From Stagnimonas sp. (lineage in GTDB: Bacteria > Pseudomonadota > Gammaproteobacteria > Nevskiales > Nevskiaceae), in contig JAUYNO010000030.1 in the NCBI GenBank assembly GCA_030696045.1, forward strand, positions 1 through 39,251: DNA of 39,251 bases. Direction: 5' to 3'. The position numbers and the translations under genes were made by a program. A model generated the notes under the pieces. That model saw nothing but the letters and a program-made list of their open reading frames with translations. It was not told where the DNA came from and searched no databases. How positions within the stretch are numbered: the first letter of the stretch is position 1; each line of letters starts with the position of its first letter. Positions 34,449 through 39,251 of the stretch are shown here, one piece after another.

Positions 34449-35407
34449 CGCCAGGCGGCAAGCTTCTGGCGGAAGTGCGCCAGGCTGCCCGCCCGCAGGA
34501 CCTTGCCCGGCAGGGGGTGGCCCACGATGTCTTCGGCCATGTGCGCGCATTCGATGAGCTTTTCCAGGTCGATGCCAGTCTTGATGCCCATCTCGTGGCA
34601 CATGAAGACGAAGTCCTCGGTGCAGATGTTGCCGGCCGCGCCCTGGTGCCCGGCAAAGGGGCAGCCACCCAGGCCTGCGCAGGTCGAGTCGAACTGCGCC
34701 ACGCCGAGCTTGAGTGCCGCATAGGCGTTGGCCAGGCCCGTTCCTCGGGTATCGTGCAGGTGCAATGCGAGCGGCAGGTCGGGCCAGCGCTCGCGCACCG
34801 CACCGATGGTGCGCTCCATGGCCTGCGGCGTGCCCCAGCCCACGGTGTCGGCGAGGTACACGCCTTTCAGGGAGGCACCCGCTTCGGCCGCCAGGTCCAG
34901 CAACTGCTGAACCATGGTGCGTACCTTGTCGGTGGAGATGAAGCCTTCGTAGTTGCAGCCGAAGGCCGTCATCACGTAGCCCCATTCCACGGGGACCTTG
35001 CGCTCGCGGTAGATATCCAGCCAGCGGCGCTGCTCGTCCAGCGTCTGGGCGTGGTTCATGCCAGTGTTGCGGATGCAGAAAGTCTCCGAACCCGTGACGC
35101 GGATCGCCCCGACGATGTCCACCGGCGTTTCCAGCGCGCGCATGAGGCCGCGCGTGTTCAGCCACAGCCCGGTGTAGCGCACGCCCGGTTTGCGGCGCAC
35201 GCTGCGGATGACCTCCTCGGCGTCGGCCATACCGGGGACCTTCTGCGCATTGACGAAGGAGACGCAGTCGATCTGCATCAGGCCGGTCTCGGCCAGTGCC
35301 TCAATGAATTCGACCTTGCGTGCGGTGGCGATCGGGCCGGGCTCGATCTGAAAGCCCTCGCGCGGGCCCTCCTCGTGGACCTTGACGAACTGGGGAAGAT
35401 CTGACAT
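34445..35407 (-). CDS. Hydroxymethylglutaryl-CoA lyase-family protein
   Basis: A 320-residue TIM-barrel lyase. The catalytic cysteine lies in GLGGCPFAG (Cys249), and the metal-binding histidines in LALHLHDTRG. The N-terminal motif reads EEGPREGFQIE, with Arg16 present but Glu17 where HMG-CoA lyase has the metal-ligand Asp (RDGLQNE). It should cleave a 3-hydroxy-3-methyl-dicarboxyl-CoA (or a related 3-hydroxyacyl-CoA) into acetoacetate or an analogue plus an acyl-CoA. Upstream in the same unit is a methylglutaconyl-CoA-hydratase-like gene, supporting the hydratase-lyase order. The altered acid may mark a different substrate or metal. Confidence 0.9.
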   Translation of the reverse strand: MSDLPQFVKVHEEGPREGFQIEPGPIATARKVEFIEALAETGLMQIDCVSFVNAQKVPGMADAEEVIRSVRRKPGVRYTGLWLNTRGLMRALETPVDIVGAIRVTGSETFCIRNTGMNHAQTLDEQRRWLDIYRERKVPVEWGYVMTAFGCNYEGFISTDKVRTMVQQLLDLAAEAGASLKGVYLADTVGWGTPQAMERTIGAVRERWPDLPLALHLHDTRGTGLANAYAALKLGVAQFDSTCAGLGGCPFAGHQGAAGNICTEDFVFMCHEMGIKTGIDLEKLIECAHMAEDIVGHPLPGKVLRAGSLAHFRQKLAAWR

Positions 35408-35423
35408 TTCGGGGCTCCGTTGC

Positions 35424-35825
35424 TTATTCCAGCGCCTTGCCGGCGTGTTCGCCTTGCAGAAAACGGTTGGGTTTGAGGAAGAAGCAGATCACCAGGGCGC
35501 CATTGGGCGACCGGGCAATGTGGCGGTTGCCCGATGGGCGCCAGACGAACTCGCCTTTGCGCACTTCCCCCTCGTCGTCGCAAATCGAGCCTTCGAGCAC
35601 GTAGGTCTGCTCGATTTCAACGTGCTCGTGCAGATCGAGGGTGGTGCCCGGGGCCCAACGGAACAGCGCCGTCAGCAGCCCGGTTTCCTTGTCCTGCAGC
35701 AGGATCTTCATGTCGACGCCGGGGGTGGGCGTCGGCTTCCACGGGAGCGCGTCGACGTCCACGTAGCGCGACGCCAGCGGAGCCAGGGACGCTTCGTGGG
35801 CGAGAAAGGGGGTGTGTGCAGTCAT
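35424..35825 (-). CDS. Cupin-domain protein (ChrR-cupin-like)
   Basis: A 133-residue single cupin. Motif 1 appears as TLDLHEHVEIEQTYVLEG (metal His/His/Glu) and motif 2 as GEFVWRPSGNRH. The course resembles ChrR-type cupins and 2,4'-dihydroxyacetophenone-dioxygenase-like small cupins. It could be a metal-dependent dioxygenase, isomerase or a sensor, and sequence alone does not decide. It sits between the hydratase (35 bp upstream) and the lyase (16 bp downstream) in the minus-strand operon, suggesting a step on the same intermediate. Confidence 0.87.
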   Translation of the reverse strand: MTAHTPFLAHEASLAPLASRYVDVDALPWKPTPTPGVDMKILLQDKETGLLTALFRWAPGTTLDLHEHVEIEQTYVLEGSICDDEGEVRKGEFVWRPSGNRHIARSPNGALVICFFLKPNRFLQGEHAGKALE

Positions 35826-35860
35826 CGATTACCTCGGTCTTTGGGTTGAACAGTGGTGGA

Positions 35861-36652
35861 TCACGCGCCCGGCCGCCAGCGGGGCGCGCGTTTTTGAAGG
35901 AAGCTGTCGATGCCCTCGGCGGCCTCGGCCGACGACCACATCGCGGCGACGAGATCGACGGTATAGCGAAAGCTCGCCTCGCCAGTCTCCCGATCGACGA
36001 AGGCGATCAAGCGCTTGGTGGCGGCAACGGCGCCCGGAGCGCAGCGCAGGAACAGCTGGACCTGGCGCTCCACGGCGTTGTCGAGTTGAGCTTCGTCCAC
36101 CACCTCATGCAACAGGCCGAAGCCCTGCGCCTCATGCGCGGAGAAGACCCTGGAGTTGAGAAAGACGCTGCGCGCGTTGGATGCGCCCATCTTCTTGACG
36201 ACGTAAGGCGAAATCATGCTGGGCATCAAACCTAGGCTGGCCTCGGACAGGCAGAACTTCACGCCGGCCGGCGCGATGGCCACGTCACACACGGACACCA
36301 AGCCGAGCCCGCCGCCGTAGGCCGGGCCGTTGATGCGGCCGATCACGGGCTTGGACAGCCGGTCGAGCTCGCCCAGCCACAGCGCCAACTTGCTGGCCTC
36401 GGCAATCCGCTCGGCATGGGGACTTTGCGCCTGGCTCTGCTGGTATTTGAAGTCGCCGCCGGAGCAGAAGGAGCCGCCTGCGCCGGTCAGCACCACGACG
36501 CGGACGTCCGGGTCCCGGTCGATCTGGGCCACCACGGCGCGTGCCTCGTCATACATCGTGCCGTTCATGGCGTTCTTCATGTCCGGCCGGTTCAGGGTCA
36601 GCCGGGCGACGCCGTCGGGCCTCTTTTCGAAAACGATGGTCTGATGGGGCAT
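35861..36652 (-). CDS. Methylglutaconyl-CoA hydratase-like crotonase (LiuC/AtuE type)
   Basis: A 263-residue crotonase. SFCSGGDFKYQQ and GPAYGGGLGLVSVCDVAIA form the oxyanion loops. The segment FCLSEASLGLMPSMISPYVV, with the catalytic Glu, and GLLHEVV closely follow the methylglutaconyl-CoA/isohexenylglutaconyl-CoA hydratase branch. I start at ATG 36652 (MPHQTIVFE), preceded by AGAAGGA. The longer frames to 36724 and beyond run into the operator. It leads the unit hydratase-cupin-lyase-reductase. The expected reaction is hydration of the carboxylase product before lyase cleavage. Repression through the operator at 36679-36696 is inferred. Confidence 0.9.
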   Translation of the reverse strand: MPHQTIVFEKRPDGVARLTLNRPDMKNAMNGTMYDEARAVVAQIDRDPDVRVVVLTGAGGSFCSGGDFKYQQSQAQSPHAERIAEASKLALWLGELDRLSKPVIGRINGPAYGGGLGLVSVCDVAIAPAGVKFCLSEASLGLMPSMISPYVVKKMGASNARSVFLNSRVFSAHEAQGFGLLHEVVDEAQLDNAVERQVQLFLRCAPGAVAATKRLIAFVDRETGEASFRYTVDLVAAMWSSAEAAEGIDSFLQKRAPRWRPGA

Positions 36653-36678
36653 GAAATTCCTTCTGCTCGAAACGTAAA

Positions 36679-36696
36679 CTAACGCACGTTCGTTCA
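36679..36696. promoter_or_regulatory. TetR-type operator of the hydratase-lyase unit
   Basis: CTAACGCACGTTCGTTCA, read on the minus strand, is TGAACGAACGTGCGTTAG. Arms CTAACG/CGTT match, while the outer right two bases and the centre differ. It is 26 bp from the hydratase start codon. Confidence 0.65.
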
Positions 36697-36807
36697 ATGA
36701 TAAGCGTTTGCCACATTTTGTCAAAGTGGCACGTCGCGAAAAATTGCGCGGTAGACGCCGCCATCGCGTTCGTTGATTTTGGGAAAAAAAGATTGCTATT
36801 CTGTATA

Positions 36808-36825
36808 CGAACGATCATTTGTTAG
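36808..36825. promoter_or_regulatory. TetR-type operator upstream of the decayed ABC binding-protein gene
   Basis: CGAACGATCATTTGTTAG, on the minus strand, reads CTAACAAATGATCGTTCG (two mismatches to consensus). An AT-rich stretch with TTGATT and TATTCT lies just upstream, so the promoter-operator layout matches the intact units. It is 17 bp before ATG 36843. Confidence 0.68.
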
Positions 36826-36842
36826 TTACACTCAAACGTATC

Positions 36843-37737
36843 ATGGACAACACAGCCACGGACTCGATGCTAACCTTAGTATGGGTGGCTGCGAAGGCCG
36901 TCTATATGCTGTCGATGACCTTCGGGCTCGTTGCCGCTGCCGCACAAACAACCACCATCGCTCTGGTCGAAAGCATGTGCGGGCCGTTCGCAAACACTGG
37001 CGAAGCGGTTTGCCGGAACGTGCAATGGTCGGTCGAACAGATTAATGGTCCGGGCGGGGTGATGCTAGCGAACGGCCCGACGTTTCTGTCGCTCAAGCGC
37101 TATGACAGCATGGATCTGAAATGAGGAAGCGCTGATGGTGTTGCGCTCGGCCATCGATGACGGGGCGCAGTTCGTCATGCGGGGCAATAGCTCGGCCACT
37201 GCAGCAGCATTGATCGATGCGATCAGCAGGCAAAACGAGCGAGAACCGGCGAAGCGCGTTGTCTCTTTGTACTATTCAGCGGTGGATCCTGGCCTGACAA
37301 ACGAGCAGTGCAGCTTCTGGCACTTCCCGTTCGACGCGCAAGCCAACATCCGCTTGGGCGCCCTTACGCAGGTTCTGCAGCAAGACAGGGGCGTGCGAAG
37401 CGTTCATCTGATCCGGCTGGATTACAGCTTTGGCCAAGCGCTCTTGAACGAGGCGCGGCGGCAGCTGTCCGAGCTGTGCCCCGGCGTTCACGTCGTGGCC
37501 GGGGAAGTGCATCCCATGGGCCACGTGACGGACTTTCTTCCATGCGCGGCAAAAATTCGTTGCGTCGTGCACCGACGCCGTTGTCACACGCAACTGAGAC
37601 AACGACCTCACCTTGTTGGTGAAGGCTGCAAGGAACACTGGATTCCAGGGCAAGTTTTATACCTTCTGCGGCAACGCTCTATGCGCACCAGCAGCAATTG
37701 GCGAGGCGGGCGTAGGCCGCTCGATTGCTGTCGCATG
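36843..37737 (+). pseudogene. Liv-type ABC substrate-binding protein, decayed
   Basis: The N-terminal signal peptide, TTTIALVESMCGPFANTGEA, NVQWSVEQIN and LKRYDS begin a binding protein of a different subfamily from the one at 17509. A frameshift near 37120 shifts into LMVLRSAIDDGAQFVMRGNSS, FWHFPFDAQANI and HPMGHVTDF. A second shift near 37560 and a nonsense codon (TGA for the expected Trp, about 37599) follow. FYTFCGNALCAPAAIGEAG ends at a premature TGA (37735-37737). The C-terminal third is missing. Operator 36808-36825 remains in front. It once belonged to the same regulon (inference). Confidence 0.82.
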
Positions 37738-37785
37738 ACGCGTCCGGCCGTGCCTCCAGACGACATCGCTTCACAAGGAAAATAG

Positions 37786-38694
37786 ATGAAACTAATCAGC
37801 TTTACACGGGACGGCAACGTGTCCTTTGGTTGTGTCACCCAAGGCGGCGTTGTCGACCTCGGGCGAGTTTTCGGCCACGACGTCCCAGATCTCAAGTCGC
37901 TTCTGGCGAAAGGCCTGCTAGGGGTGGCGGCGGAGCACGTGGACAAGCAAGATTCGAGGGTGTCGCTGGCCGACCTTCGGCTCCTGCCAGTCATTCCCAA
38001 TCCTGGAAAGATCGTTTGCGTAGGGCTGAACTATGACGAGCACGTTCGGGAAACCCGGCGGCAGATTACACAACATCCGACGCTATTCGTACGCTTTGCG
38101 GAATCCCAAGTGGGGCACGAACAGGACATCATGCTGCCCGCCGAAACCAATCAGCTCGACTACGAGGGAGAAATCGCCGTTATCGTCGGCAAATCTGGAC
38201 GCCGTATCTCGGTGAACAATGCTTGGGAACATATAGCGGGCTACACCTGCTACAACGACGCAAGCGTGCGTGACTGGCAGGCTGCATCCAACCAGTGGAC
38301 GGCGGGGAAAAACTTCTCGCGTACCGGTGCCTTCGGACCGTGGATGGTCACGACCGACGAAATAGTGCCGGGGCAGACGATGACGCTGGTGACCAGACTC
38401 AACGGCAAAGAGGTGCAGCGGGCTACCACGGACATGATGATCCACAGCATACCGGAACTGATCAGTCACATCTCGACCTTCACGCCACTGCAGATTGGCG
38501 ACGTGATTGTGACCGGCACGCCGGGCGGTATCGGTTCACGCAGAATGCCGCCCATCTTTCTGGCTTCTGGAGATGTGTTGGAGGTCGAAGTAGACAGAAT
38601 CGGCACCCTCAGAAACCGCGTTTCGTGCGAAGTTGCCGACACAGAGGGCGTTCTTTTCCAAGAAGGGGGGCAATGGTTTGCACGGTCGGGATGA
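37786..38694 (+). CDS. Fumarylacetoacetate hydrolase-family protein
   Basis: A 302-residue protein with the FAH domain from about residue 80: IVCVGLNYDEHVRE, the metal-binding DYEGEIAVIVG, YTCYNDASVRDWQ, the GKNFSRTGAFGPW segment and VTGTPGGIGSRRMPP. Members hydrolyse or decarboxylate acylpyruvate-type and related 1,3-dicarbonyl compounds with Mg2+ or Mn2+. The metal ligands appear intact. AAGGA precedes ATG 37786. It follows the decayed binding protein by 48 bp and may be read from the operator-bearing promoter at 36808 (inference). Immediately after it lies a CoA-transferase scrap, so its original downstream partner is lost. Confidence 0.92.
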   Translation: MKLISFTRDGNVSFGCVTQGGVVDLGRVFGHDVPDLKSLLAKGLLGVAAEHVDKQDSRVSLADLRLLPVIPNPGKIVCVGLNYDEHVRETRRQITQHPTLFVRFAESQVGHEQDIMLPAETNQLDYEGEIAVIVGKSGRRISVNNAWEHIAGYTCYNDASVRDWQAASNQWTAGKNFSRTGAFGPWMVTTDEIVPGQTMTLVTRLNGKEVQRATTDMMIHSIPELISHISTFTPLQIGDVIVTGTPGGIGSRRMPPIFLASGDVLEVEVDRIGTLRNRVSCEVADTEGVLFQEGGQWFARSG

Positions 38695-38702
38695 GCAGCC
38701 AA

Positions 38703-38846
38703 GCAGGCGGACGTGATCAGAGGATCGAATCGACCTTGCTTGACTGCGCGCTGTCATTATTGCTGTACCCCCACTCGATCAATACGCTGTTCGCCGGTAA
38801 ACCACCCAACGCTCAGGCAACGGTCAACCCAACATCGCGTGTCCTG
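38703..38846 (+). pseudogene. CaiB/BaiF CoA-transferase, internal fragment
   Basis: GGRDQRIESTLLDCALSLL and YPHSINTLFAGKPP match the mid-protein region of family III CoA-transferases (GRGQRIE...LLD.ALSLL). A frameshift near 38812 leads into RSGNGQPNIA, the next conserved segment. Only about 45 codons of a roughly 400-residue protein remain, fused to the end of the FAH gene and cut off before the IS701-like element. It is distinct from the racemase-like gene at 26890. Confidence 0.65.
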
Positions 38847-38871
38847 GCACGCGCTTTTTGGGACGTTAATC

Positions 38872-39251
38872 TTACTGTGTCACAAGAGTAACTTTGCGCT
38901 TGCGCGGCCGCAACAGGGGCATTGGCCGAGTCGGGCGATCAGCTGATAGCTGAGGCGCTGGCGCAGTGTGGTGATCGAGGTGGCCACGTGCCGCTGCGCG
39001 CGCAGGACTGCCGCGTGGGATGTAATCTTTGGGAGCCGCAGGCACTTGGCGGGCGATGAAGTTTTTTTTACCGCCGACAGACTTGTCAGCGACGAGGCGT
39101 TCTGCCATCAGGAACCCATTGGCCGCGATGCTCAGCGCGGCATGATGGTGGAACCCCCGCCAGCCTCGTCCTTCGTAGTGCCCCAGGCCGAAGTCCTGCT
39201 TCAGATCCTGGTAATCGCGCTCGATGCGCCAGCGCTGATGGCAGGCGTTGA
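38872..39251 (-). mobile_element. IS701-like transposase, C-terminal part (cut by window edge)
   Basis: The minus-strand frame enters from the right edge and reads NACHQRWRIERDYQDLKQDF, then GLGHYEGRGWRGFHHHAALS and GFLMAERLVADKSVGG, ending with TAA at 38872. The YxxLK...GLxHYEGRxWxGxHHH block is the C-terminal catalytic-acid region of IS701-family DDE transposases. The acid reads KQDF, with Asp where many members have Glu. The rest of the gene and the other end are outside, so no inverted repeats could be compared. Confidence 0.85.

Noticed and set aside
34449..35165. N-terminal extension of the Old Yellow Enzyme frame
   Set aside because: The extra 239 codons are antisense to nothing useful and lie within the HMG-lyase-like gene in another frame. 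OYE homology starts at ATG 34448.

Overview
This is a high-GC bacterial window whose gene families point to a betaproteobacterium of the Burkholderiales, most likely Alcaligenaceae (Bordetella/Achromobacter-like). The evidence is Bug/TctC-type receptors, a LivFGHM importer and dense acyl-CoA catabolism operons. This placement is inference from gene content, not from a marker gene. Nearly every gene belongs to CoA-thioester catabolism, so this looks like a catabolic island for one or more branched or cyclic carboxylic acids. No tRNA, rRNA or CRISPR array was seen.

Region 1 (1-7443): the end of an alpha/beta hydrolase, then a sigma-54 activator (521-2239, minus) divergent from an operon encoding a Bug receptor, an ADP-forming acyl-CoA ligase, a MaoC hydratase and an acyl-CoA dehydrogenase. 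A near-consensus -24/-12 promoter (2335-2350) with upstream inverted repeats precedes the operon, and a hairpin plus T-run closes it.

Region 2 (7520-10962): a thiolase-fold protein without the thiolase cysteine, paired with a DUF35 zinc-ribbon/OB protein (an Ltp2/ChsH2-like arrangement). They converge on an acyl-CoA synthetase.

Region 3 (11007-13042) is decayed DNA: the C-terminus of a Bug receptor, the 3' end of a group II intron (maturase tail, domains V and VI), and nitroreductase and IclR pseudogenes fused by a deletion.

Region 4 (13071-36652, with remnants to about 37737) is the core. A TetR-type regulator (14953-15585) sits among five transcription units whose promoters carry copies of an 18-bp palindrome with consensus CTAACGAATGATCGTTAG. 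I found seven copies, one of them an orphan in the decayed region. The units encode a Liv-type ABC importer, two AMP-forming ligases, two acyl-CoA dehydrogenases, a methylacyl-CoA racemase-like protein, three SDRs, a three-piece biotin-dependent acyl-CoA carboxylase (13071, 22034, 23574), a methylglutaconyl-CoA-hydratase-like crotonase, an HMG-CoA-lyase-like protein, an Old Yellow Enzyme, a cupin, and small EthD, NIPSNAP and DUF2889 proteins. Carboxylase, hydratase and lyase together imitate the leucine/acyclic-terpene logic for removing a beta-methyl branch, but the surrounding genes do not match the Liu or Atu clusters I know. The substrate is unknown.

Region 5 (36843-39251): a decayed second ABC binding protein that still has its operator, an intact FAH-family hydrolase, a scrap of CaiB/BaiF CoA-transferase, and an IS701-like transposase cut by the window edge.
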